From positions 124,001 to 188,000 of the forward strand of contig NZ_QPEX01000046.1 in assembly GCF_003335505.1 (NCBI RefSeq): a stretch of 64,000 nt of DNA. Direction: 5' to 3'. This document shows positions 8,833 to 17,604 of the stretch, piece after piece (the stretch's first letter is position 1; each line of letters opens with the position of its first letter). The notes under the pieces are model-generated. The model was given only the letters and a program-made list of their open reading frames with translations, ran no database searches and was not told the origin of the DNA. The DNA comes from Bremerella cremea (GTDB taxonomy: Bacteria; Planctomycetota; Planctomycetia; Pirellulales; Pirellulaceae). Position numbers and translations under genes: made by a program.

Positions 8833-9147
8833 TTAGGCGACGATTTCGCTGATCTTCACTTTGGTGTAGACCTGACGATGGCCCGTCTTGGTCTTGCTGT
8901 TCTTACGGCGGCGAAACTTCTGGACAACCAGCTTCTCGCCTTGCACGACGCCGAGGACTTCCGCTTTGACCGAAGCACCGTCGACAACCGGCTTGCCGAT
9001 TTTCACGCCATCTTCACCAGAAACCAACAGGACCTGATCAAACGTCAGGGCGTCGCCCACGGAAGCCTCGAAGCGGAAATCGATCCGCAGTTCTTGACCT
9101 TGTTCGACTTTGATTTGCTTACCGTCTTCTTGAATGATCGCGTACAT
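8833..9147 (-). CDS. rplU: 50S ribosomal protein bL21
   Basis: A 104-residue ribosomal protein with the family-specific start MYAIIQEDGKQIKVEQGQ and the C-terminal FRRRKNSKTKTGHRQ segment that contacts 23S rRNA. The length matches the family. It lies downstream of the RNase E/G gene on the same strand, a pairing seen in many bacteria. No rpmA follows; a terminator ends the unit instead. The 239-nt gap upstream holds a strong hairpin that could form part of an rplU leader. Confidence 0.96.
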   Translation of the reverse strand: MYAIIQEDGKQIKVEQGQELRIDFRFEASVGDALTFDQVLLVSGEDGVKIGKPVVDGASVKAEVLGVVQGEKLVVQKFRRRKNSKTKTGHRQVYTKVKISEIVA

Positions 9148-9323
9148 CCGATTGATTCCAATCGAGTTTCAATATTTTGGGATAAACCCCTACTGGGGCA
9201 ATTGGCTTCAGAGGAAACCACACAATTTACCGGGCCGCAGGCGAATTGTCGAGGGCGCCATTGCCTGATTTCTTGGGGAAAGAGCACGCAAATACTGTTT
9301 CCCGCAGTTCTTTTCGTCGTTTC

Positions 9324-9359
9324 GCTTCTCTCGGCCCAACAAAACGGGGCGAGAGAAGC
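9324..9359 (-). other. Strong hairpin in the rng-rplU gap
   Basis: GCTTCTCTCG and CGAGAGAAGC pair perfectly over 10 bp, with CCC/GGG able to extend the stem inwards. It starts 28 nt after the RNase E/G stop. No U-tract follows on the minus strand, so it may be a processing, attenuation or stability element rather than a simple terminator. Confidence 0.5.
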
Positions 9360-9386
9360 ATCACTAAGCCGTTAAACAGCAACAGT

Positions 9387-11111
9387 TTAGCGACGGCCAT
9401 TCCGCGAAGTTTCGTGCGGATCGGTCATGTAAATCCGGCGGCCCTCGGCGTCCTTGCATTCGACTTCGACATGCTCAGGGAAGACCGATTCGCTACCGAT
9501 AATGTGGACGACCACGCTGTTGTCGTCTTCGATCATGGCGATTTCGCGGCGTTTCTTGTTGTTCAAGTAGGCAGCGACTTCCTCGTTCACCCGGCAGTTA
9601 ATCTGAGCCGCCTTGGGCTGTTGCGCCGCAGCAATCAGCACGCGGGTTACTTCAATGGCCATGCTTTCGGAAGACTTTACCACGCCTCGGCCGCTGCAGC
9701 ACGGGCAGTCCCGGAAGATGCTTCGCTTCAGGCTCGGACGGACGCGTTGACGCGTCATTTCCACCAAACCAAACGGGCTTGTTCGCAAGATCTTGGTGCG
9801 TGCTCGATCACGTTTCACCGAGTCCTTTAGCGCTCGCTCGACGTTCGCCCGATGCTTCTCGCGCCGCATGTCGATAAAGTCGTTGACGATCACCCCGCCC
9901 AAATCGCGTAAACGAAGCTGGCGGGCGATCTCTCTGGCAGCCAGCAAGTTCAAGTGGTAGGCGGCCTCTTCGGAAGAACCATCGTAGCGGAAGTTCCCGC
10001 TGTTCACGTCGATAGCCACCAAGGCTTCCGTTTGATCGATAACAATCGAACCACCACGTGGCAAAGGCACTTCGCGCTGGTGAATCTTGGCGATCTCTTC
10101 GTCCAAGTTGTACTTACGGAACAGGGCCTCTTTGGCGTCGTGCTTATGCAAGCGATCGACAAAACGAGGCATGACCAACTGCAAGAATTCTTTAGCAGCT
10201 TCGTACTGTTCTTTCCGATCGATATAAATAGCGTCGACATCCGCTGCGAAGATATCGCGAATCGTGCGGATAATCATGTCGCTTTCTTCATAAATCTCGC
10301 AAGGGCCGGTCGTCTTGCGAATGCGACGAACGATCAATCGCCAGAGCCGCAGTAAATAGGCCATATCGCGCGAGAGATCTTTCTTGGTCCGATCTTGCCC
10401 TGCGGTACGGACGATGAAGCCGAGCCCCTTCGGCGGATCGAGATCAAGCAAGGTGCTTCGCAGGCGGCGACGCACTTGGTCGTCTTCAATCTTGCGAGAA
10501 ACGCCCACGCGGCCCAGAGCTGGCATCAACACCAGATAACGCCCCGGAATGCTGATGTACGTAGAGAGAGTCGGCCCCTTGTTGCCGATCCCTTCTTTGA
10601 TGACCTGAACGAGAACTTCGTCCCCTCGTTTGAAGATCTCTTGAATAGGAGGCTTTACACGGGGACGTGCGCCAGGACGCTGCCGCCGACCACGACGAGC
10701 CTGGGTTTTGGTTCCCCCGCTGGAAGGTCCGTCATCTTCGGAGTCGTCGCTATCGTCATCGTCGCCGAAGTCGCCTCCAAAGCGGGAAGCGGCTAAGTCT
10801 TCAGGGCGATCGTACTGAGCGGACGGATCGTAACCACCTTGGCGGAAATATTGTGGTTCGACGTCGCTGATGTGCAGAAAGCCGTTCTTGCCGACACCGA
10901 AGTCGACAAACGCAGCTTGAATGCTGGGCTCGAGATTGACGACGACACCTTTGTAGATGTTGCCGACGAAACTCTCTTGGCTGGTCCGTTCGAGATAGAA
11001 TTCTTCGAGAATCCCGTCCTCGACGATCGCAATCCGGCATTCTTCCGGCTGCGATACGTTGATCAGCATCTCTTTTTTCATAAGAAGCTCGCTTTGGTGC
11101 ATGGGGTCCAT
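9387..11111 (-). CDS. rng: Ribonuclease E/G
   Basis: A 574-residue endoribonuclease that cuts single-stranded AU-rich RNA in mRNA decay and rRNA processing. The S1 domain starts near residue 45 (NIYKGVVVNL). The Mg-binding catalytic aspartates are D368 (VAIDVNSG) and D411 (VNDFIDM). The zinc-link is CPCCSGRG near 469. The S1 domain is interrupted at about 93-155 by a low-complexity insert, first acidic (DDDDSDDSEDD) and then Arg-rich. There is no long C-terminal degradosome scaffold, so it is G-like in size. The family usually begins MKKEMLINVS, so the ATG at 11081 is an equally good start; neither has a clear ribosome site. Confidence 0.93.
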   Translation of the reverse strand: MDPMHQSELLMKKEMLINVSQPEECRIAIVEDGILEEFYLERTSQESFVGNIYKGVVVNLEPSIQAAFVDFGVGKNGFLHISDVEPQYFRQGGYDPSAQYDRPEDLAASRFGGDFGDDDDSDDSEDDGPSSGGTKTQARRGRRQRPGARPRVKPPIQEIFKRGDEVLVQVIKEGIGNKGPTLSTYISIPGRYLVLMPALGRVGVSRKIEDDQVRRRLRSTLLDLDPPKGLGFIVRTAGQDRTKKDLSRDMAYLLRLWRLIVRRIRKTTGPCEIYEESDMIIRTIRDIFAADVDAIYIDRKEQYEAAKEFLQLVMPRFVDRLHKHDAKEALFRKYNLDEEIAKIHQREVPLPRGGSIVIDQTEALVAIDVNSGNFRYDGSSEEAAYHLNLLAAREIARQLRLRDLGGVIVNDFIDMRREKHRANVERALKDSVKRDRARTKILRTSPFGLVEMTRQRVRPSLKRSIFRDCPCCSGRGVVKSSESMAIEVTRVLIAAAQQPKAAQINCRVNEEVAAYLNNKKRREIAMIEDDNSVVVHIIGSESVFPEHVEVECKDAEGRRIYMTDPHETSRNGRR

Positions 11112-11708
11112 GACCGCAAAAGCTTTTACGAATTGGGATGTCGACTGCTGTGCAACATTTCGGCCGACCGAAGTGTCGATGCCGAAACCTGATCCGGATC
11201 TACGACTACGTCAGCCCAAAGGCTTCGAGTGTTGTCACGCGGCTGGAAGAGTTTCTCAACAGTGTATTCCTGGGCAGGGCAACGATTTCTTAACGAGCGA
11301 TCAGGAACTGGGAAGCTGACTTTACGGGCCTTTCGCTTACCCTCCCGGCCGAAAATCTCGCCTGGGAAGTCGGGCAGCGCTTGGTTGCGCGTGCGAATTC
11401 TGGCTCAGGTGGTTCACGGCTTGTGGGCCCTTGCTTCCGGCTGATATTCAGCAACGGCAAGCGTTCCCATTCGTCTGTCGCTGGTCGATCGTCATCGGTG
11501 CATTCCGTCGGCAGGCTTTTTAAAAGTCCCCGCTGCCGGTCCGCTTGCCTTGCGTTTTCGATAAAAGGCGTTTGTGTCTTGAACCTGTGTCAAGGAATCC
11601 AGCGAATTACGATTCGCCGGAAAAGTATTTTTGTGATTTGTTTGGGTCGGCCCTGAATAGCCAGAGCCTGCATGTTGGTGTGCCACACCGCCGGTTGCAG
11701 TTGTGGGC
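11112..11708. other. Long gene-free region upstream of RNase E/G
   Basis: About 600 nt between the start of the RNase gene and the end of ptsI, both on the minus strand. No credible ORF and no strong terminator were seen; one weak 6-bp inverted repeat, CGGCAG/CTGCCG, lies at 11509-11538. A TTGACA (11588-11593, minus) has no matching -10 at the usual distance. A long leader would suit a gene whose product is often autoregulated through its own 5' UTR, but this is inference. Confidence 0.45.
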
Positions 11709-13445
11709 TTAAACTTCTTCGGGAAATAATTGCCGCAAGTGCTCTCGCAGCAACCGCTTAATCTCCCAGGCGTTATCCATGTCTCGCACGCGAACCACTA
11801 ACTCCCGGCATTTCTCGGCGGATACAGTGCGGCAAATTTGTTTGATTTCCGGAATCGCGCTCGGCGTAACACTCAAGCTACGCAAACCCATGCCAATTAG
11901 CAACATGGTATAAACGGGATTCCCCCCCATCTGGCCGCACAAAGTTACCTCGATGCCAGCCTTATTGGCCGAGTCGACGGCCATCTGAATCAACCGCAAA
12001 ACAGCCGGGTCGCAGCTATTATAAAGGGCTGCCACGTCTGGATTATTGCGATCCACCGCTAATGTATACTGGACCAGATCGTTGGTTCCAATACTGATGA
12101 AATCGATTTCCTCGGCGAATCGATCCAGCATCACGACGCTCGCAGGGACTTCAACCATAATGCCGACTTTAAGGTTTCGGTCGTAGTCAATTCCCTGCTC
12201 GTCCAAGTCTTCCATCAGGTCGGAAAGCAGCATCTTCGCCTGACGAAGTTCGTGTAGCGTGCTAACCAATGGAAACATGACACGCACGTCGCCCAGCACG
12301 CTCGCCCGCAGAATGGCCCGCAACTGCCGGCGAAATTGATCGGTGTTCCGCAGCGACAAGCGAATGCTGCGTAGCCCTAAAAAGGGATTCGCTTCCGGTG
12401 GATGGGTGTCACCACCAATCTTGTCTGCCCCTAAATCCAGCGTTCGAATGACAATGGGGCTTCCCTGCATGTCATGCACAACTTTGGCATAGACCTGGTA
12501 ATGATCCTCCTCGGTTGGTTCGCTGTCTTGGCCGAGGTATAGAAATTCGGTTCGATACAACCCAACCCCGCTGGCTCCGCGTTCTAGACAAGCATCTGCT
12601 TCGTGCGGGAACTCGATGTTGGCCATCAACGTGATGGTTTCTCCATCGGTGGTCACCGCTGGTAGATCACGCAGGCTACGCAGCCGGATTTTGGTTTGCT
12701 TTTGCTGCTCAACCTCTTGCTCGTAGCGAGCAATTGTCTCTTCATCTGGCTGAACAATGACACGCCCTTGGTGACCATCAATGATCAGCATGGTGTCGGT
12801 TTGAATATCGCGAAGATGCGGCCCTACGCCCACTACTGCCGGCAATTCGAGCGCCTCGGCAACGATCGCGGAGTGGCTGCCGGGGCCTCCCACTTCGGTC
12901 ACAATGCCGCGGATGTTCCCTCGATCAAGGTTGGCCATCTCGCTTGGCGTAATATCATGCGCCAGCACAATCGAAGGATGATTGGCCGCCAACCGACGCT
13001 TTACATCCGCCCCAAACAGCACGTTGAGCAGGCGTTGTTCAATGTCACGGAAGTCGCCCGCGCGCTCACGTAGAAATGGATTGGGGACACGCTCGAAAAA
13101 CTGGATATAACGCGCCAAAGACTGAGAAACCGCGTACTCGGCCGTATAGTGCCGGTAGCGAATCGAATCGATCAACGATTCGTTGAGCTTCTCGTCGCGC
13201 ACCATCTGCAAATGGGCGGAAAAGATCGCGCCGTATTCTTCGCCTAGCTCTGTGGCCACTTCTTGCTGGCTGGCTTGGATCTGCTCGGCAACCAAATCCA
13301 TCGCGATGTTTAGCCGCTTAAGCTCGGTATCGACATTCGCGCGAGAGATGAAGCGACGCGTGACCCGAGGCTGCTGATCGTCAACCACCATCGCCTTAGC
13401 TATGGCGACACCGGGGGAAACAGCAATCCCTTGGAGAACACGCAT
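11709..13445 (-). CDS. ptsI: PTS enzyme I (phosphoenolpyruvate-protein phosphotransferase)
   Basis: A 578-residue cytosolic enzyme that takes phosphate from PEP and passes it to HPr. The phospho-accepting His is H191 in GGPGSHSAIVAE. The PEP-binding signature DFISIGTNDLVQYTLAVDRN and the C-terminal active Cys in TLCGQMGG are intact. The length is that of classical EI, with no N-terminal GAF domain of the EI-Ntr type. It is the last gene of hpf-ptsN-ptsH-ptsI, 43 nt after ptsH. No sugar-specific EIIB or EIIC is nearby, so the phosphate probably ends on the PtsN-like IIA. Confidence 0.95.
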   Translation of the reverse strand: MRVLQGIAVSPGVAIAKAMVVDDQQPRVTRRFISRANVDTELKRLNIAMDLVAEQIQASQQEVATELGEEYGAIFSAHLQMVRDEKLNESLIDSIRYRHYTAEYAVSQSLARYIQFFERVPNPFLRERAGDFRDIEQRLLNVLFGADVKRRLAANHPSIVLAHDITPSEMANLDRGNIRGIVTEVGGPGSHSAIVAEALELPAVVGVGPHLRDIQTDTMLIIDGHQGRVIVQPDEETIARYEQEVEQQKQTKIRLRSLRDLPAVTTDGETITLMANIEFPHEADACLERGASGVGLYRTEFLYLGQDSEPTEEDHYQVYAKVVHDMQGSPIVIRTLDLGADKIGGDTHPPEANPFLGLRSIRLSLRNTDQFRRQLRAILRASVLGDVRVMFPLVSTLHELRQAKMLLSDLMEDLDEQGIDYDRNLKVGIMVEVPASVVMLDRFAEEIDFISIGTNDLVQYTLAVDRNNPDVAALYNSCDPAVLRLIQMAVDSANKAGIEVTLCGQMGGNPVYTMLLIGMGLRSLSVTPSAIPEIKQICRTVSAEKCRELVVRVRDMDNAWEIKRLLREHLRQLFPEEV

Positions 13446-13488
13446 GAAGTTTAACTCACTGTGAAATGGGCGAACGACTCGCTACGCT

Positions 13489-13785
13489 TCACGATTCGCC
13501 CTCCTCATCATCCTCTTCAATAAAACGATTCACCACGTCAACAAGGGCGTCCGCAGCTCTTTCTGCATCAGGACCGGTCACCACAATGGTTAATTCGGTC
13601 CCCTGTTCCGCAGCCAAGGTCATGACATCGAGAATACTCTTGCCACTAACCTTCAGGCCATCTCGCTGAATTTCGACCTGACACGAATACTTCAGGGCTT
13701 CCTTGACGAACAAGTTCGCCGGCCTAGCGTGTAGGCCCTGCCGATTCGGCACAACCACCTTTCGAATGATGCAATCCTCGGCCAT
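13489..13785 (-). CDS. ptsH: PTS phosphocarrier protein HPr
   Basis: A 98-residue phosphocarrier. H19 in NRQGLHARPA is the site phosphorylated by enzyme I. S50 in GKSILDVM matches the regulatory Ser46 of HPr, which HPr kinase modifies in other bacteria. The tail is acidic and a little longer than usual (EEDDEEGES). It sits between ptsN (99 nt upstream) and ptsI (43 nt downstream), consistent with one operon. No hprK is present in the window. Confidence 0.95.
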   Translation of the reverse strand: MAEDCIIRKVVVPNRQGLHARPANLFVKEALKYSCQVEIQRDGLKVSGKSILDVMTLAAEQGTELTIVVTGPDAERAADALVDVVNRFIEEDDEEGES

Positions 13786-13884
13786 TCAAACGTGCCCTTC
13801 TAGAAGGAATGCCAACAACGGCAACGCCCCGGAACCGTAAGCGCTCCGAAGCCTTATGACATCGATCGTAAGCAGAGAAGCGAC

Positions 13885-14361
13885 TTAGCTACCGAACTGG
13901 TTGTTGTCGGCTTCGTCCAACAACTGCTTGATATCGTCGATGGTTTTCGACTGCTTCAAAAACTTGCAGAACATATCATCACGTAGCTGACGCGAGATGT
14001 TCTCCAAGGCACGCAGGTGGTCGCCAGGGCGATCTGGCGGCGACACCAACAGAAAGAACAGATGAACCGATTCACCATCGAGGCTATTGAAATCAACCCC
14101 TTCGACGCTGACCCCCACGGTACCTACCAGCTTTTCAACGCTGGGGTGTTTCGTGTGAGGAACGGCAATACCACGGCCAATGCCGGTGCTGCCCAGTTCT
14201 TCCCGCTTCATAATCGCTTTGATGATGCTGTCAGCGCTATCTTCCATGATTTCGCCGGCGGCCACGAGACTAGCGACGAGTTCGCGAATGACCGCTTCCT
14301 TGTCCTTCGACTCCAGTTCCGGCTTGATCGCCTTCACACTGATAAAATCGGCAAACTTCAT
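13885..14361 (-). CDS. ptsN: PTS IIA-domain protein, PtsN-like
   Basis: A 158-residue stand-alone EIIA of the fructose/nitrogen type. H69 in GRGIAVPHTKH is the predicted phosphorylation site. The domain runs almost full length (about 5-145), followed by a short polar tail. With no EIIB or EIIC linked, it most likely acts as a phosphorylation-dependent regulator rather than a transport component. Its place just after hpf repeats the hpf-ptsN order common in other phyla, where rpoN often precedes; rpoN is not seen here. Confidence 0.92.
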   Translation of the reverse strand: MKFADFISVKAIKPELESKDKEAVIRELVASLVAAGEIMEDSADSIIKAIMKREELGSTGIGRGIAVPHTKHPSVEKLVGTVGVSVEGVDFNSLDGESVHLFFLLVSPPDRPGDHLRALENISRQLRDDMFCKFLKQSKTIDDIKQLLDEADNNQFGS

Positions 14362-14464
14362 TAGCTAGGTTCCTTTTCATGGTGGACCGAGTCAGGCGCA
14401 AGCGATTGCAAAGACTCGGTGCCATCTGATATCCAGCGGGGTCTCGCCGGCGTTGTTCGATTTC

Positions 14465-14806
14465 TTAACTTTCGAAGTTCGTTTCCGCATCCGGAGCAAC
14501 TGCTCCCTTGTTGCGGTGCGCCTTCAGCTTTTCTTTGTGCTTGCGCAATTGCTGTTCCATCTTGTGGATCGTGCTATCGAGGGCTGCCAAAAGGCTTTCC
14601 GATTTGTCGGTCGCGACGAAATCTTCCGTGCGTTCAGCCGAGACGCGCAATTCGACTTCGGGCTTGTCGGTGTGTTCTAGGTCAATCGTGACTTCGACAC
14701 CCGTGATTCGCTCGAACAAACGAGTCAGCTTCGAGACTTTCTCGGTGATCGTTTCCTGCGAAGCGGGACTCAAATGACCATGACGCGTTGAGATGTTGAC
14801 TTGCAC
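14465..14806 (-). CDS. hpf: Ribosome hibernation-promoting factor, short form
   Basis: A 113-residue protein of the HPF/YfiA family that binds the 30S decoding centre and inactivates ribosomes in slow growth. The GTG at 14806 is chosen because an AGGAG at 14816-14820 lies 9 nt upstream and the protein then begins VQVNISTRHG as expected. An in-frame TTG at 14839 has no such site. The domain spans about 1-100 (DLEHTDKPEVELRVSAE) and the C-terminal dimerisation domain of long HPF is absent. It heads the ptsN-ptsH-ptsI operon, linking hibernation with PEP-dependent signalling. Confidence 0.9.
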   Translation of the reverse strand: MQVNISTRHGHLSPASQETITEKVSKLTRLFERITGVEVTIDLEHTDKPEVELRVSAERTEDFVATDKSESLLAALDSTIHKMEQQLRKHKEKLKAHRNKGAVAPDAETNFES

Positions 14807-15208
14807 GTGTGAATTCTCCTGACGGGAAATATCCGACAAAGTGGGGCTAAGAATCGGGAAATCGGTATGGGGCCCGAGCTTGCCGACGGAGAGGTAGCCA
14901 CTATTTCTTTATGGATGCTATAGCGGAAACCACCCAGTCTACAACCAAGCGGGAAACATGACAAATGGAGCCACCCCCCGTTTGCGTCCAATTTTTCAAC
15001 GTTTTTTTCATAATTCGCAAGTTGTTCGTTTCATGCCGCAAAGCCTTGTGACAACTCTACTTCACTCCCCCATCCGAGCGACAAAATGGATCGAAATGAG
15101 CCACCCAAGCCCCAAATCACTACACTAGGGCATTTAGTACCGCACAGAGAGAGGGTAAACAGCGGTTCGTACCCGCCCTTAAAACCCAAGCCACCTTAAA
15201 GCATACGC
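14807..15208. other. Intergenic region upstream of hpf
   Basis: About 400 nt between hpf and the FecR/HEAT-like gene. It holds a probable hpf promoter (14917-14944). The remainder is A/T-rich in parts and shows no convincing ORF or terminator. Confidence 0.5.
14917..14944 (-). promoter_or_regulatory. Possible promoter of the hpf-pts operon
   Basis: On the minus strand TTGTAG is followed after 16 nt by TATAGC. The leader to the hpf GTG would be about 105 nt. The match to consensus is moderate. Confidence 0.4.
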
Positions 15209-17062
15209 CTAATTCCAGTGTCGTGGGGTGCTAGCAACCGAGCCCCCCAACTGAAATTGAGTCCAGACCCGCACGGCTGGCTCGGGATGTCGTAGCAAGG
15301 TCTCTAGCTGGGCTCGGGTTGCCTCGTTTAGCTGATCGGAAGAGAAACCACACACTAAACGATAGATAAGAGGCCCATGTTGTGGACTTTTCTTCGTCAG
15401 GCTTGCCTTAAGCTGGGCAGCCAGGGCAGAATCTTGAGCTATCAACTCGCGAAACTCGCGAATCGGAGCTTGTAAGCTGGGATTGTTCTCCCACTGCCCC
15501 CAAATGCCAGTCAGCAACTCCCATTTCCCCAGCTGGCCGAGGGCAATCGCAGAAGCAGCCTGGATTTCAGCCACCGGAGAAGTCAGCCCTTTTTCCAACT
15601 GGGCAAGCAGATCGGGTTCCGTTTGCAGACTTTCATTCCAAGCCGCTATTTCTGCCGAGCTTTGGCCGATTGGCTTGAAAACGAATGTGTTAAGCCCGCG
15701 AACTCCGCGATCTCGGTGTGCGGCAATCTTTTGCTGAGCTCCCAGCGAAAAAGGGCCTCGGCAACTCGACAAAACTAAATGAGCCTCACCAGAGCCCCCT
15801 TCAATCAACAATTCCTGGTTCATCTCAGTGCTGGCGAAGTCGATCCCTAGCGGTGCGAATGCGACTGTTTTCAAATGCAAATGGACTGCTTGCTCTTTCG
15901 CTGTGACCGCCAAGTCTTGTCCAGCGGCCCGAAGCTGCATGGTTTGGCCGGGGGAGAGCTTTATATCGAGGCGTCCGTAACGAAGATCAAGCTCTCCTTC
16001 ATCGTTCCAACTCAAATCCGAGACAGGCCCAACTTCCAGCGAGATCCCTTGCCGCTGTAGCTGACCGTGCCCGTGTATACTCACGACCAATCGTCCAGCA
16101 CGAACCGCTCGCGGTGTGAGGACATTCCAGTCTGCTTGAGCAGATGATTGATAGAAGGCCCCCAGAACGCTGCTTATCTGAGTTGAGCCCACCGGAGCGA
16201 CGCCAGGCAACTGCCCGACCTCTGCCGGAATCGGCGTATGAAACGCGGTGACAGCCACTTCTGACGGTGCGTTTGGCTCTGCCGAGGCTGGGAGTTGGGT
16301 TGGTGGCTTCGCCAAGGGCGCGGCCTGGGCAAGGAACTCTTGCGAGCGTGGCTCTTCCAGCAGCGCGTCTGCCAAATGAGGCGGCGAAGTCATTGCAGGA
16401 ACGTCCTGTGGCTCTGGCTCGCTGATTTTCTGCTGCCAATGCCGGGCGACCATCTCTTCGACACGCCCTCGATTCATCACCACAAAGGCCACCAATCCCA
16501 TAACACAGGCAGAGAGGGCCAGCAATCGCCAAGCGGTTCCCGCCAGCGATCGCTTCTTGGCAGGTGGTTCAGTTGGTGGCTTGATCTGTGCCACCGGCTT
16601 GGCAGGGGCTTTGGAATGAAACGTGAATTCGGGCAGTTCAATTGCGACTTCGTCTTGGCTTTGCTCGATCGCCGGCAAGCCGTCTGGCAGCAATGCGTAT
16701 AGCTGCTGACGCAAAGCAGGTTCGAGCGGGGCAGGGGAGGTGAGCCACTGCGCCAACACATCGTGACAATTTGCGACTTCCGCCAGCAAGCGATCAGAAG
16801 CGAAGCACTCGTTTTCCAGCTTTACGACGTCATCGGCGGAAAGGACGTAATCGAGATAACCAGTCACCTTTTCCAAACTGGCAATCCCTCGCGCATCGAG
16901 CGCGAGAGGCACAATCTCTGGCCGAGCCGCGCGATCTTTCAAGTGTCGCAGAAGCTGCAAGACGAACGGGCTTTGTTCAATCTTCTGCGCAATCTCAGCC
17001 GCTTGCTGGTCATTCAGCAAACCATGTTCGTAAGCAAGCAGCGTTCGCAGTGTCAGGCGCAT
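15209..17062 (-). CDS. Membrane protein with anti-sigma-like N-terminus, FecR-like and HEAT-like regions
   Basis: A 617-residue protein. The ATG at 17062 is chosen because AGGGGA lies 4 nt upstream; an in-frame upstream start would add 11 residues. The start MRLTLRTLLAYEHGLLNDQQ resembles cytoplasmic anti-sigma-like domains of planctomycetes. A Pro-rich linker leads to one membrane helix near 180-197. The outer part, about 290-440, has alternating strands like a FecR domain (GRLVVSIHGHG, LSPGQTMQL). The C-terminal 130 residues look like HEAT repeats (AIALGQLG, HPEPAVRVW). Its function is not known; sensing and signalling at the membrane is a guess. Confidence 0.6.
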   Translation of the reverse strand: MRLTLRTLLAYEHGLLNDQQAAEIAQKIEQSPFVLQLLRHLKDRAARPEIVPLALDARGIASLEKVTGYLDYVLSADDVVKLENECFASDRLLAEVANCHDVLAQWLTSPAPLEPALRQQLYALLPDGLPAIEQSQDEVAIELPEFTFHSKAPAKPVAQIKPPTEPPAKKRSLAGTAWRLLALSACVMGLVAFVVMNRGRVEEMVARHWQQKISEPEPQDVPAMTSPPHLADALLEEPRSQEFLAQAAPLAKPPTQLPASAEPNAPSEVAVTAFHTPIPAEVGQLPGVAPVGSTQISSVLGAFYQSSAQADWNVLTPRAVRAGRLVVSIHGHGQLQRQGISLEVGPVSDLSWNDEGELDLRYGRLDIKLSPGQTMQLRAAGQDLAVTAKEQAVHLHLKTVAFAPLGIDFASTEMNQELLIEGGSGEAHLVLSSCRGPFSLGAQQKIAAHRDRGVRGLNTFVFKPIGQSSAEIAAWNESLQTEPDLLAQLEKGLTSPVAEIQAASAIALGQLGKWELLTGIWGQWENNPSLQAPIREFRELIAQDSALAAQLKASLTKKSPQHGPLIYRLVCGFSSDQLNEATRAQLETLLRHPEPAVRVWTQFQLGGSVASTPRHWN

Positions 17063-17604
17063 CCGTTCCCCTGGACTTAGCACGGTAAAGTGCATGAGTT
17101 CTTATTGATCGATCGAGGCTATCCGCAGAATAGTACCCAACACCTAACAGATAACCCAATAGGATTTTGTTAGCAGGGCGTGGCAACCAGATACCCAGGC
17201 CAACGCAAACCAAGCAACCCCCCCAGTCCCATTCTTTGACAAACCGTAATTCGTGAGGTATCTATTTTCATCTCACGGTGAATTCACCGCCTAACTGACG
17301 AAGTTCTCGCGACTCTTGCTGAGTCGATCTCGACGATAGCATTCTGGTGCTAGCGGTTAATCTGGTTCTGCTATATCCGTGATAGCAAAATTCTTGCTGA
17401 GACCCTGAAAGTGGCAATCAAGCACGCTAGCACTTGTCGATGACTGCTTACGGTCACACGGTCGTGACCACGCTTGGCATGGTAGCCGAGTGCCGCAGGA
17501 AGCCTGAGTGTGGAACGGATGCCTATAACTCCGCATTGTTTGGCAACCTTGGAATTGATCGTTCCCAAGCGAGAAGCCAAGGCAAAGTCGTGGAGCCTTT
17601 TGTC
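17063..17604. other. Divergent intergenic region with promoter and long leader
   Basis: About 540 nt between two divergent genes. It contains a good plus-strand promoter at 17236-17264 and then a leader of about 330 nt for the barrel gene. The leader includes an exact 6-bp inverted repeat GGTCAC/GTGACC. An upstream in-frame ATG at 17434 gives a longer ORF but has no signal peptide. Confidence 0.5.
17236..17264 (+). promoter_or_regulatory. Sigma-70-like promoter upstream of the BBP7-like gene
   Basis: A perfect TTGACA (17236-17241), a 17-nt spacer and TATCTA (17259-17264). The predicted 5' leader is about 330 nt, unusually long. Confidence 0.6.

Noticed and set aside
11588..11593. TTGACA box as promoter of the RNase E/G gene
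   Set aside because: No matching -10 lies 16-18 nt downstream on the minus strand, so it was not listed as a promoter.
11492..11686. 64-codon minus-strand ORF in the leader of RNase E/G
   Set aside because: Low-complexity composition, no ribosome site and no family likeness.
17434..17604. Upstream extension of the BBP7-like protein from ATG 17434
   Set aside because: The extension has no signal peptide and would bury the real one; ATG 17605 has a ribosome site and a clean signal sequence.
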